Assembly: GCA_037179385.1 (NCBI GenBank)
Contig: CM074194.1
Coordinates: forward strand, 2,807,001-2,871,000
DNA length: 64,000 bases
DNA from: Holothuria scabra
Lineage: Eukaryota; Echinodermata; Holothuroidea; Aspidochirotida; Holothuriidae
Direction: 5' to 3'
In this document: one piece after another, positions 38,920 to 51,523 of the stretch
Numbering within the stretch: position 1 is the first letter of the stretch
Layout of the letters: each line of letters opens with the position of its first letter
Notes under the pieces: generated by a model
Database searches by the model: none
What the model saw: the letters and a program-made list of their open reading frames with translations, nothing else
What the model was told of the DNA's origin: nothing
Position numbers and translations under genes: made by a program

Positions 38920-41160
38920 CCCCATGTGACCTTTCAACATATTTAAGAGTACAATGAGTTATTATTTTGACAAATTCTTAAAGCCTATTTAATGTTCATA
39001 TTTTCAACCCCTATGGTTATAAATAACATCACGATACTTCTTCCAAACAAAAATGTTGCTGAAAATTTTAAACATATTGAAAAGATAATCCCTTGTGAAA
39101 TCTTATACTTTAACTGTCAAGTCATTGCATTCTGCTGACATGGCACCATGATACCTTTAAGAGTAAAAACGAACCATTATACTATTTTATTTTTTATTAA
39201 TTATGCATCTTTCTTTTTAAAATATCACAACGGAATTTCTCATTCAAAATTATGATGTACAATACAGCAATGGAATGATTTCTTTGGAAATATTTAACAG
39301 AGGGATTGTTTCGAATCATTTATACAATCTGTAAAGAGAATGAACTGTACTTACGGCCAAGGACTTACAGTTCAGTTTTTCCTTCACAAAGGGAAACTTT
39401 TTTCAAATTTTATGATTGATAAACGTCAGCTAAATATCAATAAAGGAGAACGTGAATCAAATCAACCTATATGAATGACCAGAAAAGTTTCGACAGAATT
39501 AAACCAGTGATATAAAACAACCTGTGATTTACATTTTTCATTTAATATTTCATTAATATTCAGAAGCGAATTTAAACATGTTTAGGAAATTTCATAAGCA
39601 ATATGATGATGTATTTTACAGTCTTAAAAAAACCTGGTGAATTTTGGCCAGGCCCGGGTCAGTATACCACACGCGCAATCCTAACGAATTTGACAAGGAA
39701 TTCTTATTTAAAATAACAAAGAAACTGGTTAAAAGCTACAGTTACTTGAACCGGGCATCTGGATTATTTCACGAGCTTATGTGTTTATTAGTTAGCTTGA
39801 ATACAAATTCATGGTTAAATTTACTAGAATTGTGGTGGTATACTGACCAGGAACAAAAAAGCTGAAAATTAATGAGAGGGGAGGGAGTTGGTTTAGAGGG
39901 CACATGCAGAAGGTAGAAAGGTTGGCTATCCATTGCTATCTGCTTTTCATGGTTTGTTCTTGAGCTTTACCAATCTGCTTCTTGAGCAATCGGGATGTTT
40001 TGCGACACTCGGTGCCATCAGCTGGCAAAAAATAAATAAAATAAAATAAATGGAGAGGGAGATGAAACATTCATTCATCTTTAGTCTTGGCCTTTCCTTT
40101 TCACATTCCCACAACACAGGCGTATTTAATTGGTGGCACTGCCCCTGACCTGCATTCAGACCGTGAAGTCTCTCTAAGATCCCCTAGGATCTCTAGGACT
40201 GCAAATTATTTGAGTGCTTTCGTCCACTTGTGAACAATCACAATCTGGTAATCAAATGAGGACGCGCTGTATACACGAAGTTTTAGAACTGCGTCATGTG
40301 TATCATACAAAGTGATTGGTTAGAAGAAAACTACTGTAGGAGGTAAATGGAATGCAAAAGTTTATGTTTGAATATTCAGTATTTACGTCATAGTCTTTAT
40401 CATTTGAATGTTATATAGTTTCCGTTGTCAATTCATTTGCATATAATTTTAAGTTACGTAATGACAAGTTCGTTGTGACAAGTTTTTTATCAGTTGAAAG
40501 GAGTTCTGATTTGGTCGCAATACAGTTAGGTACGTTTTCGGCTAGTCTCGTCTCTGTTCCTTTTTATGTCTATGTTCGTCTCTCTATTTTACACTGCCCT
40601 CGTCTCCGAAAAACCCACGTTGCATTACCATCGTCTTAGCATAACACTTATTCATCTGCAGGAACTAGGTATTTTGCAGTGTTTTCGACATTATAATATA
40701 AATAAACTACAAAATGAAAACCTTTTACAGGGACTGAAGCCAAGCCCTACCCGGTGAAGTCGGTATCTAATGACACTACAAGACAACCAAGAGAACGGCG
40801 GTTGGGTGGCGGTAAATTTTACCTAGTTATACCAACTTTTTCGTACCCGTAGGTAGGATTTCATTTGCCCGTATCATATCAACCCAAGCACATTTCTCTA
40901 CCCCCTTTTAAAGTTTCACACACCCCAAAATTTTAGGTTTAGAATATGGATATGACACAATATATTGGCGATCAAAACTTGAATAAGGATTTACCTCTGG
41001 AAGGGTCAGGATTTATTATACGTTGAGATAAGAATTATCATTTTAGAGTTATCAAACTTGACTCTAGTGAATCTTCCATCTACTGAAATGTGCCTCAGTA
41101 AATGCAGCCTAATGGGATTTTAAAATAGAGTCTGGGACCGGAGGGTCGGCTCTATAGTCT
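38920..41160. other. mostly unassigned
   Basis: An A-rich tail (AAATAAATAAAATAAAATAA at about 40028) suggests the 3' end of a retroposon ending near 40050. The possible exon at 40731-40811 is listed separately. Confidence 0.45.
40731..40811 (+). CDS. possible internal exon, unknown gene
   Basis: This 81 bp segment is bounded by acceptor CCTTTTACAG and donor GGCG|GTAAAT. In the frame entered with two bases it is open throughout and reads TEAKPYPVKSVSNDTTRQPR followed by ERRLGG. In phase 0 it instead ends after GLKPSPTR. It is richer in GC than its surroundings. No family is recognised and no neighbouring exon was matched, so this is a weak call. Confidence 0.18.
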
Positions 41161-41167
41161 CCCCACT

Positions 41168-41216
41168 CACTGGTTGGAAACTGGGCTGTGAACAGGTAAA
41201 ACTCCATCTAACTCAT
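41168..41216 (+). mobile_element. SINE 3' fragment
   Basis: GGTTGGAAACTGGGCTGTGA and AAAACTCCATCTAACTCATT match the SINE 3' end; the rest is missing. Confidence 0.65.
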
Positions 41217-41640
41217 TGATCCTCCAATTAGCTTACTTCGTCCCGTTGGTCCCCATGTCATTAGTCCTCTTTCATTAATCCATCTCACTGGTCCCCGTTT
41301 TCATGATTACCCCGTCTGATTGTTTCCCAACTCGTCAGGATTAGGGTTAGATATTTAGGTTGTTGGTTAGGATTGTTGGGTTAGACGATAGGGCCTGGTT
41401 TATGAATTAGACTTAGGGGTCACGATTTCCTGAAAATCTCGAGGACCAATGAGACGGGGAATTAAAGAGACTATCTCGGGGCAACCCCATATGATCTTTT
41501 AAAATAGGAACAGTTAACGTTACCACAGTAGATAAGCCGTTAAAATAACTTACATAACCAGTATGGAAGGAAAACAATTAACACATGTAGTTACTGACAA
41601 TTATCCTGATTTTTCGACATTTCATTTCCAAATAAGTTCT

Positions 41641-42611
41641 ACCATAGTTATTATACCTTTCCCTGGTTTGGAAACTTCACGAACTGACTGCTTATGTTGA
41701 GATTCCGGTTTTCGTCAGTCACGTGACGTTGAAAGTACACGAGAGCCGTGTTGCTGGACTGTCCATACGTACTGTATATATGCAGACAAGGCAAACTGAT
41801 TTCTTCTAGAGTCTCTTGTGAACAATTATCAAACTGTAATGACTTCAATTAGGGCGTAAATTATTGCGAAAGATTTAAGATTTCTGTCTAAAATAAGAAC
41901 GGCCGTAAAGCGACAATAACTGTACCCAAACTAAAATAGCGGGACAATCGAAGGCTGGGCTAGCAACAGTAACTTGATAAGCACACTCAACAATTCCGCG
42001 AAATTGCGAAGCATAGTAGCAGTCGCACTGTATAACGTTAGACTAGTGGGATTACACCATTTTAACAAACGATTGTAACGGTTCATCAGACGAGTGTATT
42101 ATACAATATTTATCAGTAACTATGGTCGTACAAAATTTTAGGAAGCCCACCTAGCGTAAAGAAGTATGTCTATTTCACCCTTACCGCACACTAACTGCGG
42201 TATGATAAACCTGTAACGTTAGGGCCTACTGAAGGTCGCCAGCGAAAGTCTCCAAACGCCAGGCCTCGGAACCAGTATTTTACGCTTAAAAAGAGAAAAA
42301 GAAACCTGAGAATAAAGGATTAATTCATTTATTCAAAAATCTTAAAAACCTATTGATTAGGAGGCCTCTTGCAGTTCCCTTTTAGCCCTTGGGTCAACTT
42401 AAATTTTCACTTCCCTGCAGAAACAGTACATCACTCAGTGGAGCCATATCGCTACCGATCGATCGTGTGCATCTTCAAAGTCACGTGATGAGCTTTTTTA
42501 AAGAGCTCAGCATGTTTTTACAAAAAACTATGAACGTACATACCGCTTTTACGTCTGTGCATACACAGTGTACGTAAGGAGTTTCCCAACCAGGGAAAGG
42601 TATAATAACTA
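41641..42611. mobile_element. putative DNA transposon relic with 30-37 bp inverted ends
   Basis: The left end (CCATAGTTATTATACC, then TTTCCCTGGTT) recurs inverted at the right end (AACCAGGGAAA, then GGTATAATAACTATGG). Both ends are flanked by TTCTA, a possible 5 bp target duplication. The interior has a minus-strand frame open at 41651-41848 that includes SLPCLHIYSTYGQSSNTALV, and a plus-strand segment after TTCCCTGCAG (42411 on) reading KQYITQWSHIATDRSC to a stop. Neither is recognisable as transposase. The pair could also be a chance inverted duplication. Confidence 0.35.
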
Positions 42612-42628
42612 TGGTTCTACAAACTGTA

Positions 42629-42885
42629 TAGTTAGAGTTTTACAGCCGGTTTCCAACGGGGTCTACCCTATGTTCCCGGGGTTCAATGTTCCCAGAAGTG
42701 CGGGTGTGCCTACGTTTCGGGAACATAAAACCTTGGGAACAGCGAACCTTGGGAACATTGACATAGCCCCTTTCCAACCTTTTGGTTCAAGTCGATCCGG
42801 CCACGGCATTTTTTCCAGTTGTGGCTCACTGGCTTGATTTCCATACTCCATTGCTTATGCGGAGCATCACGCACAGCGGCAGTAG
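42629..42885 (-). mobile_element. tRNA-derived SINE interrupted by a MITE
   Basis: The tail half (GTTAGAGTTTTACAGCCGGT) and body half (TTCCAGTTGTGGCTCACTGG, TTGCTTATGCGGAGCATCAC) of a minus-orientation SINE are split by the 113 bp element at 42658-42770. The tRNA-like head is missing. Confidence 0.9.
42658..42770. mobile_element. hAT-like MITE inserted in a SINE, copy 1
   Basis: This 113 bp element begins GGGGTCTACCCTATGTTCCC and ends GGGAACATTGACATAGCCCC. A perfect 8 bp target duplication TTTCCAAC (42650-42657, 42771-42778) is SINE sequence. The interior is built of repeated GGGAACATTGAACC-type words. Confidence 0.93.
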
Positions 42886-43332
42886 AAAGAAAAGTGCACT
42901 AGAAATAATAGGTTACATCTCAGATGAATCTTTTCTACACGACTGCTTCCCCAAAATGCATTGCAATAAATACAACTGTAACACAATTGTATTGTTTTAA
43001 GTCAATTCTAATTCGAGAATCCAGCAATATACCATACGATGCAGTACAACATCAATTGAGAAGGGCTTAGTGCGCCCTCTTCTTTTACTTGATATTCAGT
43101 TTGTTACAAATGGTGGGTAAATCATCATAAACCACGCACCTTTGTCAATATTTCAGGGCAACTACTTTCCCACTCACATTCCTCTCATTTTGTAACTGAA
43201 ATGTATCATCCCATAGTTCATTTCAAACAAACAAGGTTTTCTGCCATAGATTATAATTTATTTCTGAAGTCATCCAACATGGGAAAGTTTCAGCAGGTCC
43301 AACTTAAACCACTTAAACTTCTTCGATATATT

Positions 43333-43566
43333 CACTCTAAAATCAAAATTAAGATTGAACTCACTACATTAGAGTGTACTGTCTATTCACTCCAAAAATA
43401 GTGAGATTCACTCCAGCAATTGTGAAAATTCACTTTTTCGAGAGTGCCTGCTGCAATCGCTATTTTTTATTTCTTTTTTTTCAGTGAATTTCACTCTAAT
43501 GGAGTGAATTCACCATTTTCTCCCTATTAGAAAGGGACTAAGTTAATTCTTTTGATTTTAAGAGTG
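43333..43566. mobile_element. MITE family D copy 2
   Basis: The ends CACTCTAAAATCAAAATTAA and TTAATTCTTTTGATTTTAAG+AGTG pair over about 22 bp with few mismatches. The interior contains repeated TTCACTC and GAGTGAA words. Confidence 0.75.
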
Positions 43567-43569
43567 TAG

Positions 43570-45410
43570 TTATTCGCATGTCCCATGCAACATCAGTCAG
43601 TCCTTGGTATCTCCTATCACATGCTGCATTAGTGAGGGCTATAGAAACCTGCAAACCTGCTATGCTATATCGTAAAGCTCCACGTTACCCTTAGGTTACT
43701 AATCTGTGGTCAGAAACTTAACATGTTTTATCAACTCAGATTAAATACAGCAATGTAAGAAAATGAAAGTTCTAGACAAAGAGAGAGAGAGGAAAAAGAT
43801 GGCAGTATGAAAAATTATTAAAGCAAAAAAGCAAACCTGTGAGTATGTTTAAAATCATTCAAGGTTGAATGTGGAAAGAAGTTAGTACCATTTGTAGTTT
43901 GTACATGAAAAAACAAAACATCTTTGTGTTTTTTTTTTTTTTTTTTGACTTGCGGATGTACATACAATAGAGCAGTTCAAAGTTTCTTTATGGAGCAATA
44001 TTGTGCAATAGGTCAAAGGGTAACACATGGTTTTACAGCTGATGGTGGGATATAAACACACATAAAACAGTATGCTATGTGTGGCCAGCACAGCCTTCAT
44101 ATGTTTGCATGTACAGATATAAACTTTGAACTTTTCTATTGCCTAAGCTTTAGCAACGAAAAACAAGCTTGCGTAAGTCCATCAAATTTCTTCTTCAATC
44201 AACAAGTTGGGGTGCTGAATGAGATAGAATGGACTAGAGCACTAATAGCATCCCCAGGGCTAACATTTCTCCATCAAAGCCTTTCCTCTAATTGCCCCAA
44301 GCCTGCTCCCAATCTCTATCAAGATGTCATTTGCAGAATCAATGTATATTTACAGCTTTTCCCCCATATTTCTGTTGTTCCCCACATGCTCTTTCCCTTA
44401 TCCCCAAAACCCTACCCCCCAAGGTGCCCTACCCCCCTTACTCCCTCAATCCCAGTGGTGCCACTTCAACAAAAAATATATCTTGCATAAATTTTATCAA
44501 AGGAGTGAAGGCATCCATAAACCATTTTCAGACTGGTTAGGGATACTCTATTTGTACTTAATTAATCAGATTATTTGTGCCCCTTAAAAAATTCTCAGAT
44601 GATCAAAACCCAAAGTCTCTACATACTTCAGTAGCAGCTTCTAAAATCAGACCTCACTTATCAAGTTGGAGTCACATAATGCAAATTAAAATAGCGCCCT
44701 CTAAAAGGAATGAACATTTTTGCACTATTGGACCTGTGCAGCAGTCTCAACCATAACAATTTTGTACAGTTCCTTATGTCAGTTAAAACAAAGTGAATGC
44801 CACAAAGGCAGAATTAACTTTATAGTACCATAAATTCAAAGATAATTGAAAAAAGAAAGAAGGAAAAACAGAATTAGCACTGATAAATGTACACATTATC
44901 ACTGAAAAACAGCTTTAGATCTAGACTGATGAATAATGTAACAATTTTTTAAAGACAAAAATACTGCACCATTTGGTAGAAAAAGAAAATTAGCAAGAGA
45001 CTGAGAGTAAAAATGAACGCTTGAGAAAGACAAAAGATTGAGAGAATGACTTCTGCTGTAAGAGGTTCCAGAGACATCACTATTTGAAAACAACATCAAG
45101 AAATTACACTTAGTTTACTAATTACATTATCAGACAAAAGTTATCAAAATAGCTGTCATAGTTGTGCTTAGTCAGCAGTTAGCATAAGAGATTGGTAGAA
45201 GCTGTGTTTACCAAACTATCTTCCCTAGTTGAAAATGTAAGAAAACAAGGGGACAAGTAACAAAGAGAGGAACAAGATATTCAAACATAACTAACAACCT
45301 ACAGCAAACTGTTGGTGCAAATTACCAGCATGGCAGGCCATTTTGGTAAAAGTGATTGCCAAGCATAATGTATATTTTAGAATGACATTATGCTACAGCC
45401 AGCTTTGGCA
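43570..45410. other. no gene seen
   Basis: A poly(T) run at 43929 and a Pro-rich C/T-rich stretch at 44290-44470 that gives overlapping chance frames. Confidence 0.55.
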
Positions 45411-45418
45411 TAATAAAA

Positions 45419-45600
45419 GTGGCTATGTCAATGTTCCCATGGTTCGCTGTTCCCATTGGTTCAATGTTCCCAAATCTTAGGAACATTTTCACTTCTGGGA
45501 ACATTGAAGCCTGGAATTAACCAATCCTTAAATCATCACAAAATCATCGAGATATACGAAAAATGGGAATATTGAACCTTGGGAACATCAAGTAGACCCC
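45419..45600. mobile_element. hAT-like MITE, same family, copy 2
   Basis: This 182 bp element runs in the opposite orientation to copy 1: GTGGCTATGTCAATGTTCCC to GGGAACATCAAGTAGACCCC. The 8 bp target duplication is TAATAAAA (45411-45418, 45601-45608). It is 69 bp longer than copy 1, with extra AT-rich sequence in the middle. Confidence 0.92.
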
Positions 45601-46261
45601 TAATAAAACTGTAATGGACAATGCATAACCCTATACTGAAGATATATATATCAGTGTGTAAAGAAATCAGCCACTGAGTGTCTGTGGACTTCATGCCAGA
45701 TTTCCACAAATTACCAGCTCAACAGTCTGGGGTAATTAAAAATCACTCAGGGCTCCATAATTGACCAGCAGGGTAGGAGCCTCTACCCCTCCCTCCATTT
45801 TTAGTTTACCTAGGATTTCACTGGATAATGGTAGAAAAATTTGAAGTGGAAAAGTATATATTAAAGTGGAAAAGTGGACTTTGAGAACAGCTAGCCTGGT
45901 GGAAAAGTAATGAAAAACAAATTTGTGGAAGCATGCTTTATGTTCCAGGGAAAATAAAAATTTCCATTACACAGAGTTAGACTGACTCAAACTACAAGAA
46001 ATTCTTTTGCAATAGTAAACACACTGTTCAGTTCTATTTTCTGGCAGGCTTGGACCTCATTTTGACTTCTAAGAAGATGTATGTATTATTGAAGTCATTC
46101 ATGCATGCCATATTGGAACCATTCTCAACTTAATGGGGAAAAACCTCCACAAAAACCCCAAATCATTGTGAGACAGAGATTACTAAACAAATGAATTATT
46201 TAGTTAGTTGTACTAATGCTATCCCCACTCCTTCCCTGCTCCAGATTTGGTAAGCCTGCTA

Positions 46262-46556
46262 GGTCAAAGCAGGCATGTCTTTTACTTTATATAGTGCTTT
46301 TCACTGATGATAAACCTCAAAGCACTTTACAAATATTACCACCACTCAATGATAGCTTAATCACAACGACCTTGTCAGTTAGTAGCAGGTATAGAGTCCT
46401 CCAACCATCATGACAAACCATCTCACAGGTACCCTACATTAAAATAAAGTATCTAGTCTAAGGAAACAATATAACAAACCCACTAGGACTCAAACCAGCA
46501 ACAATTGCATTGCTAGTCCTGTGCATAAGCCGTAGTCCACCAGACATGAAGGCATG
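46262..46556 (-). mobile_element. second SINE-like element with GCACTTTACAA motif
   Basis: Read on the minus strand, a tRNA-like head (TCTGGTGGACTACGG, then B-box-like GGTTTGAGTCC at 46496-46486) leads into a body ending in TTTGTAAAGTGCTTTGAGG and AAAAGCACTATATA. Such AAAGYGCTTTACA and GCGCTATATA words are common at the 3' ends of invertebrate SINEs and LINEs. Both pol III boxes have mismatches, so it is probably old. Confidence 0.5.
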
Positions 46557-46559
46557 GTG

Positions 46560-48210
46560 ACTATGAGATTCTACAAGAGTCTTTCAAATCTGCATAAATC
46601 TCCTAAATAATAGATTCTTCATCAGATGCAGCATTTAATTTATCAATTTAAGTCTCATCCTATCTGCCAGACCAGTACAAAATTGCTCTGAATGACCATT
46701 TTCTCTCTTTGAGGTTCTTCAAAAGGCAAGTTATTTTAATTCGAAAGGTGAGTTATTTAAATTTGTAACTGAACATTTTACTACACCAGCAAAAACATGT
46801 CATAAAAATTACTTTCAATTTACTTTACTGTTTCAAGACAATAGTGTCTACTATCATTAACAACTGAAATTGATTAAATTAAAAAAAGGCCTGGTTTATA
46901 TTTCCAAGCTTAATAATGGTCCCATATTTGAAGGGTTCAGATCAAAAAACAGCAAATGACATGAAAGAAAAATATAAAATCTTTGTGAACAATGTTCATC
47001 TAAACAAAGACGGCTTTTCCTCTCCCCTCCCAAATTTATTCACCATTATCCTGATCGTCTTCTGTATATCTGCACACATCACAACCATGATGAAGAATGT
47101 AAGATAAAAAACAATATCCAGCAAATCTTATTCTTATTTCTGGCCAAAGAAATAAACATGTAGTTAAATAATATTGTGGGATATTTCCATTTGTAAAATA
47201 CTGTAACAAGAGTTCAATTTGTATTCTCTTTACTTCCCCCCCCCCCCCCCGCCCTCCTAGAGTATTTCAAGAGAAAGAAAGAAGAGTAAAAGAGGGCATT
47301 TTGTACCCTTGTGGGAGATGGAAAATAATTTGATAACATAAGATGAATCTGAGTGCAAAACTGATGTCACAACTCATCACTATCACACTGAAAGGGGCAG
47401 TGTGGGTTTGAGCCAGGGAGTTTCATGGAGTCCCAGTTGAACATTATACTGAAACTTTCAAACTGCAGAAACTAAAACAGCTCCATTGTCCACATAGTTC
47501 CACCAACTTCTCCCTCAACCAAAATTTCAAATTCATCCAAACGAGACATAATGAAAATAAAGAAAGTCTTAGTGTATAATGTGACCAAAAATGCTTACAG
47601 CTGAGATCCATGATTAACCTGAGGGCAGCAAACACATGAGTTCTTTCTTTTATAAATCCAGTCTTGAAAAGGAATTTCAAAAGGTTATGGAGAAGAGTTC
47701 TTTTAAGCATCATTTTGGCCAGAGAAACATGGCATTGACGATAACTACAAGCACCTCCTGTGTAATTGCTATGTGGATAAAACTCCATCATCTATTTTAC
47801 TGGTTATTGAAGAAAACTGAACTAGACTAATGTTCAGTAACTTTCCCTTCTTCCAATTTCTAATTATTATACATGCTCTAGTTTGTATCATAATAACAAC
47901 ATTTACAAAAAGATAAAACAATTAATTTTCCCCAAACAGGAAATGCACTTTCTCAATTTGGAGTTCGTGGAAGAAGTCTGTTGTGTTTCATGATTGGCTT
48001 TTGGAGTCATGTGACCATATTTTCCCACTAAATAATGAAATATTGAAGAGAAACTCAAAGGTTAAGCTTGATTTTACAATGTTTAAGTCCTGAAATATCA
48101 TGAATTGTACTTGGAAACAAAATGAGAAGATATCTGTGGGATCTGGCTGTTATTTCAAAATAAGTTTAGGGTAAATGCTTTTGCCCTTTACGCTGGAAAC
48201 AGTATGAGTA
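46560..48210. other. no gene seen
   Basis: A C run lies at 47237-47250. The 115-codon minus-strand frame at 47444-47791 has no recognisable domain. Confidence 0.5.
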
Positions 48211-48217
48211 TTCCATA

Positions 48218-48475
48218 TAGACGAATCGGATTAGCGCTTGTTTTTAGTGACTGCAGGCCACCATTAGTGGGGTCCATCAGCTTTAAATGGTCTTTATTTA
48301 TTGTCTACATGAATTTCAAACCCTAATGTTTAGTGAACTTGGAGAATTTAAAATACAAATTATTGTACAACCATCCATGATAGAGGTAAGCAAGGAAATC
48401 AAAAGATTTAAAAGTGATGGACCCCAGTTATGGCCGACTGAAATCAGACCATCACTTGCTGTCCCGGTTTGTGTA
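48218..48475. mobile_element. MITE family E copy 2 (inverted relative to copy 1)
   Basis: It starts TAGACGAATCGGATTAGCGC and carries CCATTAGTGGGGTCCATCAG, the reverse complement of copy 1. The right end is decayed. Confidence 0.78.
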
Positions 48476-48734
48476 TAGTTTATGATTTATCCAAGTTTCA
48501 AATTGAGTTCAAAACTCTTCAACATTATATATGCATATAGTTTCACAAGGTATGATGCTAGAAGAGGTGGGCCAGGAAAATCTTGAGAAACTAGTTAAAA
48601 ATTTGAGACAAATATTACAAATTTTACAAGATACATTTTGTGATTCTCAACAAGAAAAGGGCATTTAATTTCCTTTAAACAAATAAAATTCCTACATACT
48701 CATGCCAGTCACAGGTCAGATCAAGGTTTTATCT

Positions 48735-48875
48735 GAATCACTGCCATTGTGCTTGGTGCTCAGCATAAGCAACAGAGTAGGGGAAACAAGCCACTGAGCC
48801 ACAACTGGAAAAAAGGCCGTGGCCGGCTCGACTTGAACCAATTGGTTGGAAACTGGGCCGTAAAACTCCATCTTA
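48735..48875 (+). mobile_element. 5'-truncated tRNA-derived SINE
   Basis: Body and 3' end only: from CTGCCATTGTGCTTGGTGCT through GGCCGTGGCCGGCTCGACTT to GGGCCGTAAAACTCCATCTT. The head with the A and B boxes is absent. Confidence 0.88.
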
Positions 48876-48879
48876 GTAG

Positions 48880-50330
48880 TAACTGTTCAAACTCAAGGTA
48901 AACCTTCAAGTTTGCCCTCTACAAACTACTTCCTCATGTCAGTTACAGGATGCAGCCATCAGGTCAATATACTCAAAATCAACAATAAAATTTGACTTGA
49001 ATTGAACCATAACACAAGGGGCAAGAAGTGAAGATTCCAGAGGTGTCAAGAATGCATGATTAGAGATAAACAACTGTGCAAATCAACATCATTGATTCCA
49101 ACTTTTACACAAATCCAACATATTAAATCTCAATACAAGGTGACACTGACCTCATATCCACCTCTTATGATAAACATCAGTCCTCTCAACCAGGGTTGTC
49201 ACACACTCTAGGCGGTGCTATCCAGCTCTCAAATCTCTGCCCAGCACTCCCCATCAATTGCAGCATCACCCCCTGGCACAAATTTCTTACCCTAACTGAA
49301 TAAAATTATTAGCTTTCTTTAGAATTGAGTGAGAATTCCTTATTTATTGTAAGCACTCTCCAACCTGCAAAATTTTTTTGAAAGGGGTGGGGGACACTCC
49401 CTTTAGACTGCACCCCAGGACAGTGATCACAAATTACCCAGCTCTCAAAATGGTCTGGTGTCAACCCTGCCCTCAACTTGAATCACTATACCCTCTTAGT
49501 CGTATTCAAGAATACCTCAAAAGAATCATGTGACAATATTTTTGTTTCTCAAAACTTTCAATTCATGCAGAAAAACTCCCTGTTTTGCCTTCTATATTCA
49601 TTGTCCTTAAACAGATATATGATGTGAGATACTTGGGAGCTGAATCAGCAAAAATATGTTCTACTCCACAAATTTTTGGATGATACTTAAACTTAACGGG
49701 GAGGGAGGAGGTCCTTTCTTCCTTAAAGATATCAGCATACTTGTCACAAAATATAATTTACCATACTTGAATACCAATAAGAATTACTTTGTTCTTGTCA
49801 AGCAATGGTGTGAGGTAAAACATGGGGGTCTACAGCCAAACATGGACTTGGTATTACAGATTGTAATATCGATTGGAAGGAATTACCAATTTATGGAAAC
49901 TTCAACAATAATGATATCAGATAAATATGGACCTACATCAATGTTGAAAACTAATAATATATCCAATATTACCATAATTAATATTTATATTCTTTGTAGG
50001 ATTTATGGACAGGTAAAATTCACCTAATTCATACATATATTTCAGTCTTATGAACATTTCATCTGTTGCCATGGATATCTTCCTTATTACTGTATATATG
50101 TTAAGTTTGAAATTGCTTTCAAGGGTTGGGCCAGTTCAGTATTGTTACTGAGCATGTTCAATGGCTTCATTGTCTATCCCAATGACCTATGACCTAATGA
50201 GGCTAGTCACAGCGCTATGTGTTGCTATAGCGGTGTTGGCTCATTGGAAGAGTTCGTACCCTTTAAACCTTTGACCTTTAGAACAAAACAGTTACTCTAA
50301 ACTGGCTGATACTGACCAGTTATACAATTT
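48880..50330. other. no gene seen
   Basis: AT-rich; the 123-codon frame at 49656-50027 is of low complexity and unsupported. Confidence 0.5.
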
Positions 50331-50338
50331 ACTTTTAA

Positions 50339-50618
50339 GTCCAAGTTCTCTCACCCCAAACAGTACCAATTCTCCTAACCTTCTTATTTAAGCCACTCCC
50401 ACAATTGTGTGAAATCCATCCTTATCCAGTCACAATCTCAGTTTATTGCCTCAGGGTGAGTATAGAAAAGCTCTATGTGTATAGTCACAACACTCTAAGT
50501 ACAGTTCATGCTGTGTAATCTGCATAGTTTGAATTAACAGTCAATCAAAAAGCTGGGCCAATGGAGAGTTTCTGTATCCCCCTACAAGAAGTGTAGTTTG
50601 GGATGAGAGGATTGGCCC
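50339..50618. mobile_element. foldback/MITE family F, uninterrupted copy
   Basis: It runs from CCAAGTTCTCTCACCCCAAA to GGATGAGAGGATTGGCC with imperfect inverted ends and matches 35279-35566 along its length. It gives the empty-site reference for the SINE insertion at 35567. Confidence 0.8.
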
Positions 50619-50902
50619 TTTAATTTGACCCAAATTTTCAGCTTGACATGTAAGGTTAAAACTGATTTGAGAGAAATTTCACATCTTTATCTCCTTTTAA
50701 ACAGGAGAATGAGTGCCCCCCCCCCCATCCATCACTTATGATTCAATAAAACATTCATACACTATATTTATGAGTATGTGGAAATGCTATGAGAAAACTT
50801 ACAATAAGTAACCTCATTCCAGACAATGTAAAACTTCAGCTGGGCCAAATACTATCTTTTTAATTTCACCTTCATTATGAGGAAGAAGGCAATCACCATT
50901 AA

Positions 50903-51192
50903 AGGGGCAATCAGAGTTTATGTTTACAAGTTTTTTACAACTATAATGCTACACCACAACCATACATTGCCTATGGATGAGGGTGTTGTCTAATTTTGCA
51001 TCTGTGAGGAATTTTTGTACCAGAGAAATTATAAACTTCCCAATCAACAATGATTAAGACAGAATTAAGGCTTCTTCTCAGTAAAAAGACCCCTTCAAAG
51101 TCTGTTGATTCTGGTTAATAATCATTTAAAAAAGGAAATATGAAGAGCTGAAAAAAAAGGTTTAAATTTGCTGTCACACTCTGATTGTCCCT
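50903..51192. mobile_element. MITE with AGGGRCAATCAGAGT ends and TTAA flanks
   Basis: AGGGGCAATCAGAGT at the left and ACTCTGATTGTCCCT at the right form inverted ends, with TTAA at 50899-50902 and 51193-51196. Solitary end-like matches occur at 2376-2394 and near 9325. It lies just downstream of the last RAB24-type coding exon. Confidence 0.82.
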
Positions 51193-51523
51193 TTAAGCCA
51201 AACTTGCAAGAATGAGGGCGCTCAACATGAACAGTTACTGGCGGGAAGAATAATATAATGATACATCATGGAAGCATTTCTGTGTGAGAAAATCTGCCTG
51301 GAACTGGCCAATGAAGACCCATCTTTCCAATTCTTGCCACCTATCTCAACAAAACTCAAATCTGAGAGGGTTCACTTTCTTTATATGACATCTCTTGATT
51401 TTGGTTTTCAAATATTGTTTGTTCCATCTTTCATCCTCCAATAGAAGGGTAACAGATCCACCCAAAATTTCACGGCACTTTCACTTTGGCAAGATTATAT
51501 TGTTTGTTTCCTTCCAAAAGTTA

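Noticed and set aside
44077..44587. three overlapping plus-strand frames, Pro-rich
   Set aside because: Overlapping frames in a C/T-rich stretch are a compositional effect.
46030..46062. alternative terminal exon for the RAB24-type gene
   Set aside because: Phase fits but the short peptide ends PARK without a cysteine; the 51524 exon has a stronger acceptor and a CSC end.
47444..47791. 115-codon minus-strand frame
   Set aside because: Hydrophobic and compositionally biased without any family signature.
49656..50027. 123-codon plus-strand frame
   Set aside because: Low-complexity Asn/Ile-rich translation of AT-rich DNA.
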